A DNA stretch of 64,000 bases, taken from positions 124,001 to 188,000 of IMG/VR virus record IMGVR_UViG_3300034117_002447; one strand, 5' to 3'. Below, piece after piece: positions 1-6,580 of this stretch. The stretch is from a virus. The translations under genes and the position numbers were made by a program. Below the pieces are notes generated by a model that saw only the letters and a list, made by a program, of their open reading frames with translations, was not told where the DNA came from and ran no database searches. Each line of letters starts with the position of its first letter. Positions within the stretch are counted from its first letter, which is position 1.

Positions 1-206
1 TTCTCGAACTCTTCGTTCTTCTCAAAATGTTTTATCATAGTCCATATTGCTTGAGTCTTATCTTCAACTGGACTCTTATCATGTATTACATCTTTAAATT
101 CTCCAGTCAAGGCTTCGTACAAGCGATTCATAAAGGCCGAGTAATCCGTCTGTCTTAGATGGATGAGGTCCAATAGAATCTTTGTATAATTATTTAAGTC
201 TGACAT
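1..206 (-). CDS. Partial small protein, C-terminus off the window
   Basis: The ATG is at 204-206 and 68 codons are readable leftward before the window ends, so the C-terminus is missing. The visible part begins MSDLNNYTKILLDL and is charged and probably helical. No family is recognised. A TAGTATAATA element and, behind it, the terminator of the preceding gene lie just upstream, so it probably has its own promoter. That it is a real gene is inferred from the uninterrupted frame and this context. Confidence 0.6.
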   Translation of the reverse strand, partial: MSDLNNYTKILLDLIHLRQTDYSAFMNRLYEALTGEFKDVIHDKSPVEDKTQAIWTMIKHFEKNEEFE

Positions 207-233
207 AACCTTTTTATTTATTTTGGCTATATC

Positions 234-243
234 TATTATACTA
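234..243 (-). promoter_or_regulatory. TAGTATAATA promoter-like element
   Basis: On the minus strand this reads TAGTATAATA, about 27 nt before the ATG at 206 and directly after a terminator hairpin. The same element recurs before many genes of the window. Confidence 0.4.
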
Positions 244-245
244 AA

Positions 246-278
246 AAAGGGGTCAAAGATTCTCGCCTTGACCCCTTT
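246..278 (-). terminator. Rho-independent terminator
   Basis: An 11-bp stem (AAAGGGGTCAA / TTGACCCCTTT) is followed leftward by a T-run. It closes the transcript of the 296-556 gene. Confidence 0.75.
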
Positions 279-295
279 AGTTAAAAGATGGATTA

Positions 296-556
296 TTATT
301 GTTCAGTTAAACACTCTTTGCATAGACTCGAGAACTCGTTAATACTCTGTGTAAAGTACGGTCCGTCGAATCCGTTTCGCTTGGCAATGATTGCGTTCCA
401 AAGCGGTTCGGATTCCGTATGGTAATTGACATCTTCAAAAGAATCGTGCAATTTTTCCAAGTCTTCTAGAGAAGTATCCACTGTTACTTCCGAGCCAGCC
501 TTTAGCATTCCGTCGTAGTCGAAGTTGTGCGACCATTTGTTTCCTAATTTATACAT
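296..556 (-). CDS. Hypothetical protein, 86 aa
   Basis: Small acidic protein beginning MYKLGNKWSHNFDYDG, with two cysteines in a CKEC motif near the C-terminus. No family is recognised. It is the last gene of a leftward cluster behind the sigma factor (784-1512) and the 71-aa protein, with an 18-nt gap, and a strong terminator follows it. It is probably co-transcribed with the sigma gene from the TATATTTG promoter near 1543. Confidence 0.65.
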   Translation of the reverse strand: MYKLGNKWSHNFDYDGMLKAGSEVTVDTSLEDLEKLHDSFEDVNYHTESEPLWNAIIAKRNGFDGPYFTQSINEFSSLCKECLTEQ

Positions 557-574
557 GGTTTTAGATTTTAAATA

Positions 575-790
575 TTAGTTACTGTTTTTCTTGGCATTTT
601 CCAGACAGGCTTGGAACTCTTCTTCGGTTAAGAAGTCTGAATCTTCTATAACCAGCTTCTTTAAGGTTGCTGCCTGGATCTCTTTTACTAGGGAGTCCTT
701 ATCTACCTTACCTTTAAATAGATCTCCTTCTGCAAAGAGTATATCTACCGCCATCTCGGCCATGGTACTTGCGTGTTCCATTGTTAGCAT
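575..790 (-). CDS. Hypothetical protein, 71 aa, coupled to sigma factor
   Basis: Acidic helical protein (starts MLTMEHASTMAEMAVDIL). Its ATG overlaps the stop codon of the upstream sigma gene by 7 nt, and AGGAGG lies 8 nt before the ATG inside the sigma gene. This is one of the few clear Shine-Dalgarno sites in the window. Such coupling suggests a role linked to the sigma factor, for example a small regulator, but the sequence itself gives no function. Confidence 0.7.
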   Translation of the reverse strand: MLTMEHASTMAEMAVDILFAEGDLFKGKVDKDSLVKEIQAATLKKLVIEDSDFLTEEEFQACLENAKKNSN

Positions 791-1512
791 GATACTACCT
801 CCTTTCTCATTTGCGCTCTAGCAACTTTAAGAGAACGATTTACTTCTGATGGAGTCTTACCAATTAACTCTGCAATTTCTTTTGTTGATAATCCATCGCC
901 AACCAATCCATAAAATAACTCTACGATTTGGCGATCGCTTGCTTTTAATTTGCCAAGTAATCGGGCAAGAATCATGTCTCTCTCTTGGTTCTCGAATGGA
1001 TCAGCGAAATCGGTCTTAAGAATCAAGTCGCCGATTGTTGTTGCACTGTCCTCGTCCCCGACTGGTTTGTCAATCGCAACGTTAGTAAGATTGATTTCTT
1101 CGCCTTTCATTTTACGTTTGTAAAGATCGTATTCCTGATTTACTGGAATTCTAACGGTTCTTCCCAAGTCGCAAAGAGCAAGGTTAAGACGCTTGCGAAT
1201 CCAGAACTGAGCGTAAGTAATAAACTTAACATCTTTGTCTGACGTAAACTTGCGAGCGGCTTCGATTAGACCAGCGTTTCCTTCTTGGATGAGGTCATCG
1301 ATTGGCAGACCCATACCAATAAACTTGTTGGCTAAGGTTACAACGAACTTAAGGTTCGCGGTGACTAGGGAGTTAAGCGCTTCGTCATCTCCTAACTGGA
1401 TTCTGTCAGCTAACGCTCCTTCTTCGCATTTACTTAACGGTCTAGCCAATCCGTCCAGGCTTTTAAAGTATTGGGGTAGTCCCGCACTTGTTTCGAATCT
1501 TGTATTTTTCAT
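784..1512 (-). CDS. Phage-encoded sigma-70 family factor (short, 242 aa)
   Basis: RNA polymerase sigma factor. After a short N-terminus come region 2 (about residues 30-125, with NLKFVVTLANKF, DDLIQEGNAGL and FITYAQFWIRK, the core-binding and -10-melting helices) and region 4 (about 190-240, ASDRQIVELFYGL then an HTH STKEIAELIGKT). Region 3 is short and region 1.1 absent. The frame could extend to a TTG at 1545, but that TTG lies inside the TATATTTG promoter, so the ATG at 1512 is chosen. It presumably redirects host polymerase. A second sigma factor lies at 4818-5765 and an ECF-type one at 55924-56553. Confidence 0.93.
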   Translation of the reverse strand: MKNTRFETSAGLPQYFKSLDGLARPLSKCEEGALADRIQLGDDEALNSLVTANLKFVVTLANKFIGMGLPIDDLIQEGNAGLIEAARKFTSDKDVKFITYAQFWIRKRLNLALCDLGRTVRIPVNQEYDLYKRKMKGEEINLTNVAIDKPVGDEDSATTIGDLILKTDFADPFENQERDMILARLLGKLKASDRQIVELFYGLVGDGLSTKEIAELIGKTPSEVNRSLKVARAQMRKEVVSC

Positions 1513-1542
1513 GGTTTGATTTTTTAATTGATTAATATGATA

Positions 1543-1585
1543 CAAATATAAAAAGAATAATTGATATAAAAAAATATTTTATGAC
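1543..1585 (-). promoter_or_regulatory. Early-type promoter (TATATTTG) for the sigma gene
   Basis: Minus-strand TATATTTG at 1543-1550 matches the Bacteroidota -7 consensus TAnnTTTG. Upstream lies a conserved AT-rich block, TCAATTATTCTTTT preceded by a T-run, shared with the other promoters of the first 6.6 kb. Confidence 0.7.
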
Positions 1586-1612
1586 TTATTTTTAAAAAGT
1601 TTTACTAGGGAG

Positions 1613-2053
1613 TTAAGCAGCTACTTCCTCTTGGCTGTTTCGGACGAACGCTTTGTCTGCCCAAGTCTTAGCGTTACACAGTCTGTAATTAGTTTGACTG
1701 TATAGATTACTATTAGACCAGTCCTGATTGATATCGCCTACCTCCATTTCAAGAAACATTGCAGTATCCATTAGGATTATCGTGTTACCTTTGCGGGCGA
1801 AGACAGTTAACCATGTATTAAAGCCTTCCGCTCTGAACTCGATGGTTTGTAAAGCTCCCTTCTTGAATCCGCGGAAAACATCCATTGCTGTCTTCCAGCT
1901 TGCGCCGCTAGACCATTTAGACTGGATTCCATGGTCGTTTACTACCGTCATGAATCCGGCCTGAACTTTAACGATTGCGCGGTATTCGCCTGCTTGACCT
2001 GTTATAAAGTCTACTTGGCCGATTCTTTCTGAGTTAATGATTTGATTTTTCAT
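1613..2053 (-). CDS. Hypothetical protein, 146 aa
   Basis: Begins MKNQIINSERIGQVDF and looks like a mixed alpha/beta soluble protein rich in aromatic residues. No family is recognised. It has its own TATATTTG promoter at 2085. The sequence CTCCCTAGTAAAA just downstream of its stop recurs upstream of the next promoter, so it may belong to a shared regulatory block. Probably an early gene, by position and promoter. Confidence 0.7.
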   Translation of the reverse strand: MKNQIINSERIGQVDFITGQAGEYRAIVKVQAGFMTVVNDHGIQSKWSSGASWKTAMDVFRGFKKGALQTIEFRAEGFNTWLTVFARKGNTIILMDTAMFLEMEVGDINQDWSNSNLYSQTNYRLCNAKTWADKAFVRNSQEEVAA

Positions 2054-2084
2054 GTTGGTTTGATTTAAGAGTTAATTGATATAG

Positions 2085-2125
2085 CAAATATAAAAAGAAT
2101 AATTGACACTAAAAAATTTATTATG
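2085..2125 (-). promoter_or_regulatory. Early-type promoter (TATATTTG)
   Basis: Minus-strand TATATTTG at 2085-2092, preceded by TTTTTTAGTGTCAATTATTC, 32 nt before the ATG at 2053. Confidence 0.7.
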
Positions 2126-2186
2126 ACTTATTTTACTAGGGAGTCCGACTATGCGGTAGGCAGGAATCCGAATTGGGATAGAACTC

Positions 2187-2630
2187 TTAGACCCAAAAGT
2201 TCCAGGTCCGTAAGTCGATTGAAAACATTCCGGTCCAATCCAAAACCAGACTCGATACTTCCGGGTGGGTTAACTTGCGGCCGCACTTGCAACAGGCACC
2301 AGCATGCTGGATTTCTGTGTTGCGTAGGCTAGCTGGATTCGATAGCACTCTCACCAACCAGTCCGTGATTTGGATTTCTCTATCCGAAATATTCGCTGCT
2401 CGCTTGAAGCGACGAGTATCCGAGAAGAAGGCTCCAACGTAGCGGTAGCCGATTTCGCCGTCGCCCAATAGAGCAAGACTCATGAAGTAACAGTTGCTTA
2501 GCTGGCCAGTTGTACGGTCCTTGCGGCGTTTCATCTTGATTTTTATCCATTGGCCTGTAGTTGGATTAGTAATAGTCAACTGTGCTTTTCCAGCAAGGGC
2601 AGCGATAGCGAAGTGATTAGGATTTATCAT
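2187..2630 (-). pseudogene. DUF6011-like zinc-binding protein, frame broken
   Basis: From the ATG at 2630 (MINPNHFAIAAL) the frame runs to CCKCGRKLTHPE, the start of a zinc site typical of small phage DUF6011-type proteins (CxxCGRxLxxPxSxxxGxGPxC). It then loses sense. The next frame reads IESGFG and the third reads IGPECF, so restoring one base after HPE and one after GFG gives HPESIESGFGIGPECF. Two single-base losses within 35 nt therefore break the gene, at GAA(A)GT and TTGG(G)ATT. They may be homopolymer base-calling errors or real decay. The stop is 2187 as read and 2149 in the IESG frame. It has its own promoter at 2655. Confidence 0.7.
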
Positions 2631-2654
2631 ATTGGTAATAATTAATTGATTAAG

Positions 2655-2700
2655 TAAATATAACAAGAACTTTTGACAATAAAAAATTTTTGGCTAATTA
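2655..2700 (-). promoter_or_regulatory. Early-type promoter (TATATTTA)
   Basis: Minus-strand TATATTTA at 2655-2662, preceded by TTTTTTATTGTCAAAAGTTC and by a GTTAATAACTTTTC box further up (to about 2720). Confidence 0.65.
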
Positions 2701-2839
2701 TTTTCAGAAAAGTTATTAACAATCTAAAAAGTTTATTGTAGGTCGGAGTATACCCTCTGCGCTTGTTAGGCGAACCGTTTAATTATAAAGCTAATATAAG
2801 CAGAATACTTGACAGTAAAAAACTTTTTGTGAATTATTT
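2701..2839 (-). promoter_or_regulatory. Orphan promoter and ~110-nt untranslated leader or small RNA
   Basis: A promoter copy (minus-strand TATATTAG at 2791-2798 with GTGTCAAGT-like upstream block to 2840) is followed leftward by about 90 nt with no ORF before the next promoter at 2655-2700. The intervening stretch is less AT-rich and contains GGTATACTCCGACC. It may be a small RNA or just a second start for the downstream gene. Confidence 0.35.
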
Positions 2840-3076
2840 TTAAACTCGTTGGATGGATGGATCGACAACTCTCCACGGTCTCGAGGGATCGATCACGGAT
2901 ATAATGTTAGGAATCAAATTATTCTCTATCCATCGGGAAAATGTTTGACCACCGAACTGCATGTCTCGATTTAAGCTCTCATGAAGCTCCATTGGAATAT
3001 CAACACTTGCGGAAATTCTACCGGTTTGAGATCGTGAATCCGTGTATTCAACTGTAAATGTTATGTTAGACGCCAT
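2840..3076 (-). CDS. Hypothetical protein, 78 aa
   Basis: Begins MASNITFTVEYTDSRSQTG, likely a small beta-strand-rich fold followed by a helix. No family is recognised. It follows the 40-aa zinc-ribbon gene by 27 nt in the same direction and probably shares its promoter. Confidence 0.65.
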   Translation of the reverse strand: MASNITFTVEYTDSRSQTGRISASVDIPMELHESLNRDMQFGGQTFSRWIENNLIPNIISVIDPSRPWRVVDPSIQRV

Positions 3077-3103
3077 AGTTTCTAGATTTTAAAAGATTAA
3101 TAA

Positions 3104-3226
3104 TTATCCGCAGTATACTGATTTACCGCAGTCTCTGCATTTTACGAGCTTCATTCCTGAAGCATGACGAACCGCAACGTAGGTATTTACGTGTTGGCAA
3201 GCTGGTTTCTGTTCTTGATTTTTCAT
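3104..3226 (-). CDS. Small zinc-ribbon protein, 40 aa
   Basis: The ATG at 3226 is chosen because the longer frame would run back through the promoter at 3231. The protein carries CQH near residue 10 and CRDCGKSVYC at the end, a plausible four-ligand zinc ribbon. Function unknown. It is expressed from the terminator-promoter fusion at 3231-3269. Confidence 0.6.
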   Translation of the reverse strand: MKNQEQKPACQHVNTYVAVRHASGMKLVKCRDCGKSVYCG

Positions 3227-3230
3227 AATA

Positions 3231-3269
3231 CAAATATAACTAAAAAAGCCGAGACTAAAAAATCCCGGC
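3231..3269 (-). promoter_or_regulatory. Fused terminator-promoter element
   Basis: Minus-strand hairpin GCCGGGA-TTTTTTAG-TCTCGGC (3248-3269) ends the gene at 3291. The following T-run is immediately succeeded by TATATTTG (3231-3238), the -7 box for the 40-aa gene. The hairpin loop TTTTTTAG is the conserved upstream block of the other early promoters. Confidence 0.7.
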
Positions 3270-3290
3270 TCATTTATTTTTAAAATAATT

Positions 3291-3452
3291 TTAGGCTTCG
3301 TCGCCGATGAGGTCCCATGCGGTTTCGCCGGTTCCGCGGCCGTCGCAGGTAATTTCATAGTTTGGGTCCATGCCGCTCGAGAGCACGTCGTCCAGTAATT
3401 CGGAGATTGAGCGAAATTCTTTGGTGTAGTAATTACATTTTAAACTGTACAT
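3291..3452 (-). CDS. Hypothetical protein, 53 aa
   Basis: Starts MYSLKCNYYTKEFRS. The ATG at 3452 lies just inside a promoter whose -7 box is at 3478-3485, which excludes the longer frame. No family is recognised. It is a single-gene unit between two terminator-promoter fusions. Confidence 0.6.
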   Translation of the reverse strand: MYSLKCNYYTKEFRSISELLDDVLSSGMDPNYEITCDGRGTGETAWDLIGDEA

Positions 3453-3477
3453 ATTTTCTTGTTTTAATTGGTTAATA

Positions 3478-3516
3478 CAAATATAACAAAAAAAGCCGAG
3501 ACTAAAAAATCTCGGC
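3478..3516 (-). promoter_or_regulatory. Fused terminator-promoter element
   Basis: A perfect minus-strand hairpin GCCGAGA-TTTTTTAG-TCTCGGC (3495-3516) terminates the gene at 3538. It is followed by a T-run and TATATTTG (3478-3485) for the next gene. This is a near-copy of the element at 3231-3269. Confidence 0.75.
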
Positions 3517-3537
3517 TCATTTATTTTCAAAAAAGTT

Positions 3538-3915
3538 TTATCCAAAGATAATGTCTTCGTAAAATACGGTTTGAATAATTACGTCCGCCGTTTCCGCATC
3601 GTCGTTTTCTTCAACCATTTGCAACAAGAATCTCAATGGAGTTTTATCCACTCGAGCATGGACATCAGCTAACGTAATCGTTCGCGTATATTCTCCTTCG
3701 CATTCTTCGTCTACCATAGTTAGACCTTTTCCGTCTCGTAAAATCTGTAACAAGACATCTTCGTAACAAGGAGATTCCAATTTCTTGCGCGCTTCTTCGT
3801 AATCCGCCTTCTCGAAAGTAAGATCTAATCCATAGCCTGACATATAGCCTAGCCCGTTGCAAAGAGCAGTATGAAAAAATTCTTCTGCTTCTTTTTGATT
3901 TAATTTAATTTCCAT
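3538..3915 (-). CDS. Hypothetical acidic protein, 125 aa
   Basis: Begins MEIKLNQKEAEEFFHTALCNGLG. The protein is acidic and helical with a beta-rich middle. No family is recognised. The start at 3915 is chosen because the upstream extension overlaps the promoter at 3958. It has its own promoter and a terminator just past its stop. Confidence 0.65.
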   Translation of the reverse strand: MEIKLNQKEAEEFFHTALCNGLGYMSGYGLDLTFEKADYEEARKKLESPCYEDVLLQILRDGKGLTMVDEECEGEYTRTITLADVHARVDKTPLRFLLQMVEENDDAETADVIIQTVFYEDIIFG

Positions 3916-3957
3916 TTCTTTTTTGGTTTTAAAGTTAATTAATATTATTATACAGTA

Positions 3958-4000
3958 CAAATATAAAAAGAATACTTGACACTAAAAAATTTATTTTTAA
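3958..4000 (-). promoter_or_regulatory. Early-type promoter (TATATTTG)
   Basis: Minus-strand TATATTTG at 3958-3965, preceded by TTTTTTAGTGTCAAGTATTC. It lies 42 nt before the ATG at 3915. Confidence 0.7.
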
Positions 4001-4023
4001 ATATTTTCTCTTTAACCCACAAA

Positions 4024-4044
4024 GGAATCTTATCTTAAGATTCC
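4024..4044 (-). terminator. Hairpin downstream of tRNA-like RNA
   Basis: A 9-bp stem (GGAATCTTA / TAAGATTCC) with a 3-nt loop lies 37 nt beyond the 3' end of the tRNA-like RNA. The trailing T-run is only three bases, so it may be a processing or stabilising hairpin rather than a terminator. Confidence 0.4.
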
Positions 4045-4080
4045 AATGAGGTATCAATCAACCAAACCAATAGTTGTTGT

Positions 4081-4187
4081 GGAGAGATCCGGATTCGAAC
4101 CGGATGGACGAACTCAAGCAACTGTTTGACGTACAGCGTTTCGTCCTCACTTTTGTCAAATACCTCGTTCCAACGAGGATTCTCTCC
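4081..4187 (-). ncRNA. Atypical tRNA-like RNA, 107 nt
   Basis: The ends form a perfect 7-bp acceptor (GGAGAGA / TCTCTCC) followed by a canonical T arm (TCCGG-TTCGAAT-CCGGA) and a D-like arm (CCTCG-TTGGAA-CGAGG). The middle is not a normal anticodon arm. GGACGAA pairs with TTCGTCC as a long stem enclosing a hairpin CTGT-ACGTCAA-ACAG, and the linker TTTGAC is complementary to GTCAAA in that loop, which could give a pseudoknot. Alternatively TTTGAC/GTCAAA is an anticodon stem with a 24-nt loop. CCA is not encoded. At 107 nt it is longer than ordinary class I or II tRNAs. It may be a degenerate tRNA or a distinct tRNA-like element. Confidence 0.55.
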
Positions 4188-4192
4188 TTGTC

Positions 4193-4471
4193 TTAGTTAA
4201 GACTTATTCCAAGACCAGCAAGCATTGAGCTTAACGAGTCTTCTTCTTTCTTCTGCACCGGCTCGTTTGCTCGAGCAGAATATTCTTTAATCATAGATTC
4301 CAAAAGCTGAATTCCTTCTTCCGTTTCTACTGCACCAATTGCTGCGAGTAGAGTCTTGCCGATTACCAATAATTCAGGTTCTTGTTTTTTTAGACCGCCG
4401 ATAATCAAGCTCTGTGCTAGATCGGTTAAATCCAATAAGATCTTTGTTTTATCTGAGCTTATATTTTGCAT
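4193..4471 (-). CDS. Hypothetical helical protein, 92 aa
   Basis: Begins MQNISSDKTKILLDLTDLAQ. Almost entirely helical by appearance, with an acidic linker and an LSSMLAGLG tail. No family is recognised. The stop codon lies 5 nt from the 5' end of the tRNA-like RNA, so the two may be cut from one transcript. A TAGTATAATA element lies upstream at 4503. Confidence 0.6.
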   Translation of the reverse strand: MQNISSDKTKILLDLTDLAQSLIIGGLKKQEPELLVIGKTLLAAIGAVETEEGIQLLESMIKEYSARANEPVQKKEEDSLSSMLAGLGISLN

Positions 4472-4502
4472 GGTCTGTTTCTCCTTCCGTTTGTTATATA
4501 AT

Positions 4503-4512
4503 TATTATACTA
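4503..4512 (-). promoter_or_regulatory. TAGTATAATA promoter-like element
   Basis: Minus-strand TAGTATAATA, 31 nt before the ATG at 4471 and directly after the terminator at 4515-4541. Confidence 0.4.
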
Positions 4513-4514
4513 AA

Positions 4515-4541
4515 AAGCCGGACCCATTGGACCCGGCTTCT
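4515..4541 (-). terminator. Rho-independent terminator
   Basis: Minus-strand stem AAGCCGG / CCGGCTT with a partly paired interior, followed by TTTTTAG. It ends the gene at 4563. Confidence 0.7.
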
Positions 4542-4562
4542 AGAGAAAGAGATTCGGATAGC

Positions 4563-4733
4563 TTAGTATCCGTTTAATCTTTTGTTTTCCGCATAGACGC
4601 TGGTCCAAAACTCGTTGAATCCTAATTTCTCGTCCGGCTCGACTGTGCGCGCAACGCGTAGAGTTCCGTACGTTAAATCAATTGTTTCTCCTTGTGGTTC
4701 TCCAAAGAATAATTTAGCTAAGAATTTTTGCAT
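4563..4733 (-). CDS. Hypothetical protein, 56 aa
   Basis: A short gene found by reading the minus strand between the terminator at 4541 and the promoter at 4760. It starts MQKFLAKLFFGEPQGET and ends NKRLNGY. No family is recognised. Support is the promoter-ATG-stop-terminator arrangement, the same as for neighbouring small genes. Confidence 0.6.
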   Translation of the reverse strand: MQKFLAKLFFGEPQGETIDLTYGTLRVARTVEPDEKLGFNEFWTSVYAENKRLNGY

Positions 4734-4759
4734 GGTTTCTGGTTTTAGTTGTTATAATA

Positions 4760-4800
4760 CAAATATAATAATAATCTTTGATACTAGAAAATATTTTATC
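4760..4800 (-). promoter_or_regulatory. Early-type promoter (TATATTTG)
   Basis: Minus-strand TATATTTG at 4760-4767 with the conserved TAGTATCAAAGATTAT block upstream, 26 nt before the ATG at 4733. A GTTAATAACTC box lies at about 4805-4815. Confidence 0.7.
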
Positions 4801-4817
4801 CTAGAGTTATTAACAAT

Positions 4818-5765
4818 TTACCAACCGCTGCCAAACGGGGTATATGCAATGGCTGACTCTCGGAAATTAGGATTAAAATATCTTAACTTATCTTTTTGAT
4901 TCTTCTTTAATAATTTAAAAGATAATTTAATCCGTTGTCTAACCGTCTCGACACTGCAATCGAATTCTTCCGCTATTGTCTTTATTGGAGTCGGTTGGTA
5001 TCCATCGAGACCGTAATGCTTTACTATAAACAAGCGATTATCTCCTTTCAAGGTTTTGAGCATTGCTTCAACCACAGACTCTTTCTCGAGACCAAGCAGA
5101 TCTGAATCAGTTGATATACTTGAAGCAAGGCTGTCTATAAATTCTTCGTTCGAGTCCGGGTCTATCTTTTGATTAAGACTCTTTTCCCAACTTGTTGCGG
5201 TTAAGACCTCAGCTATTCTAGACGCAGTTACCTTGGTATCTGACATTGCTGGATCCGCCGCTACGATATCTGCTATTTCTTCAAACGTTGCGCTACGCTC
5301 GGTCTTGTGCTCAACCTGCTCCGCCGCTTTTAGAGCCCGAGTTACAATTAGTTGGGCAGAGTTTGGAACACGAACCGTCTTGACATTATGTTGAAGACAA
5401 TCTAGTATTGCTTGTTTAATCCAAAAAACCGCGTATGATATAAACTTAAACCCACGGTCCGGCTCGAACCTGTGAACCGCCTTGACCAGACCAAGATTAC
5501 CTTCAGAAACCAGATCTTCCAGTGTTAGGCTGGTCTTGTTGACTAGGCTTGAATACTGTTTGGCAACCGTAATTACAAAAAGCAGATTCGCTTTTATAAT
5601 CCGCTGTTCCGCGGTCGGGTCTCCAGCTTTAAACCGCCTAAACAATGCTATCTCTTCCTCGCTCGAGAGAACCGGAGTCCGGCGGATTTCCTGCAAATAC
5701 CGGTTAAAGCTTTCGCGGTTATCAGCAACTGTTCTAACTATATTCTTTGAATCTATCTTCTTCAT
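4818..5765 (-). CDS. RpoD-like sigma-70 factor, 315 aa
   Basis: A sigma-70 factor with region 1.2 (NRYLQEIRRTPVLSSEEE), region 2 (NLLFVITVAKQY, LEDLVSEGNLGLVKAVHRF, FISYAVFWIKQAI), region 3 (about 150-210) and region 4 (about 235-290, LFIVKHYGL and an HTH IKTIAEEFDCSVETVRQRI). It is more complete than the 242-aa factor and resembles the primary sigma factor of Bacteroidota, except that region 1.1 is lacking. The start at 5765 is preferred over the longer frame, which reads through a terminator hairpin. It presumably switches promoter choice during infection. Confidence 0.93.
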   Translation of the reverse strand: MKKIDSKNIVRTVADNRESFNRYLQEIRRTPVLSSEEEIALFRRFKAGDPTAEQRIIKANLLFVITVAKQYSSLVNKTSLTLEDLVSEGNLGLVKAVHRFEPDRGFKFISYAVFWIKQAILDCLQHNVKTVRVPNSAQLIVTRALKAAEQVEHKTERSATFEEIADIVAADPAMSDTKVTASRIAEVLTATSWEKSLNQKIDPDSNEEFIDSLASSISTDSDLLGLEKESVVEAMLKTLKGDNRLFIVKHYGLDGYQPTPIKTIAEEFDCSVETVRQRIKLSFKLLKKNQKDKLRYFNPNFRESAIAYTPFGSGW

Positions 5766-5779
5766 AAAGTATATCTTAC

Positions 5780-5809
5780 CAAAAAAAGAAAGGGCCGATC
5801 TCTCGGCCC
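5780..5809 (-). terminator. Rho-independent terminator
   Basis: Minus-strand stem GGGCCGA / TCGGCCC followed by TTTCTTTTTTT. It ends the 58-aa gene at 5834 just before the sigma gene start. Confidence 0.75.
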
Positions 5810-5833
5810 AGTACATCAGTTCTTCAGTAATGG

Positions 5834-6010
5834 TTAATCTTCTTCGAATCCAGTAAATGGAAGTAACTCTAACTCTGCTGCTACTAACGTGGCTCTTGCT
5901 TCTGAACCGGTTAGGTAATCGTTAATAATGAAATCGAGTATCGCTGATTCTTGAATTCCTTGTGCTCTAAGATTTTCAAGGCTGGCTACTGCTTTTTGTC
6001 TGTCTGTCAT
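5834..6010 (-). CDS. Hypothetical protein, 58 aa
   Basis: Starts MTDRQKAVASLENLRAQG and ends LLPFTGFEED. Helical and acidic, with no family recognised. It lies 18 nt behind the 46-aa membrane protein in the same direction and is followed by a terminator, which supports it as a real gene. Confidence 0.6.
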   Translation of the reverse strand: MTDRQKAVASLENLRAQGIQESAILDFIINDYLTGSEARATLVAAELELLPFTGFEED

Positions 6011-6028
6011 GTCGCTAGATTTTACGGG

Positions 6029-6169
6029 TTAAAATTCAAAACTTGCAGTTCCGTGTACGTTTCCAGTTAAGACATTAAATGCTGCGTATCCAATTCCTAC
6101 TACGACCATTGCCATTAGCGTGAACGCCCATACCATCATAACTCCTTCTAAGATAATTCCCTTTTTCAT
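6029..6169 (-). CDS. Small membrane protein, 46 aa
   Basis: Starts MKKGIILEGVMMVWAF and has one transmembrane segment at about residues 8-32 (AFTLMAMVVVGIGYAAF). Function unknown. Its promoter is at 6204. Confidence 0.6.
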   Translation of the reverse strand: MKKGIILEGVMMVWAFTLMAMVVVGIGYAAFNVLTGNVHGTASFEF

Positions 6170-6203
6170 AATGTTTTGTTTTTAATTGGTTTGATTTATA
6201 AAG

Positions 6204-6260
6204 TAAATATAACAAGAACTTTTGAGACTAAAAAACTTTTTGTGATTTATTTTTCAGAAG
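6204..6260 (-). promoter_or_regulatory. Early-type promoter (TATATTTA)
   Basis: Minus-strand TATATTTA at 6204-6211, preceded by TTTTTTAGTCTCAAAAGTTC and AAATCACAAAAAG. It serves the 46-aa and 58-aa genes. Confidence 0.65.
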
Positions 6261-6270
6261 TTATTAACAA

Positions 6271-6498
6271 TTACCAAGAGTCTTCTTCATCTTCATCATG
6301 GTCCGAAAGGGATACATCCCAATCTCCGTATCTGTCTCTAAACGCAATACCTCCGTGGATCTTCGGACCCACCTCGCCTATCCAATCTTGAATACTTAGG
6401 TTATCTTCATTGTGGTTTTTTAGATTCCACTGGGCTAGATCCTGTCTTACAAGTCTCCACCAGTCCTGCTTGTCTTTTGCGATTACTTCATTGCCCAT
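6271..6498 (-). CDS. Hypothetical acidic protein, 75 aa
   Basis: Starts MGNEVIAKDKQDWWRLV, is rich in tryptophan and ends in an acidic tail (DHDEDEEDSW). No family is recognised. It has its own promoter at 6526. The strongly acidic tail suggests binding to a basic partner or DNA mimicry, which is only a guess. Confidence 0.65.
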   Translation of the reverse strand: MGNEVIAKDKQDWWRLVRQDLAQWNLKNHNEDNLSIQDWIGEVGPKIHGGIAFRDRYGDWDVSLSDHDEDEEDSW

Positions 6499-6525
6499 AG
6501 TACTGTAGTTTAATTGGTTATACTG

Positions 6526-6580
6526 TAAATATAATACTAATCTTTGAGACCCAAAAACTTTTTGTGAATTATTTTCAGTA
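6526..6580 (-). promoter_or_regulatory. Early-type promoter (TATATTTA)
   Basis: Minus-strand TATATTTA at 6526-6533, preceded by GGTCTCAAAGATTAG and a GTTAATAACTC box near 6580-6590. It is divergent from the rightward gene at 6658. Confidence 0.65.

Noticed and set aside
690-2145. Repeated ACTAGGGAG sequence as a dispersed regulatory repeat
   Set aside because: Two of the four copies lie inside genes and encode Ser-Leu-Val in the same frame; only the intergenic copies near 1604 and 2134 could be regulatory, and two are too few.
2123-2332. Plus-strand 69-codon ORF
   Set aside because: Antisense shadow of the broken DUF6011-like gene; it crosses that gene's end and the promoter of the next.
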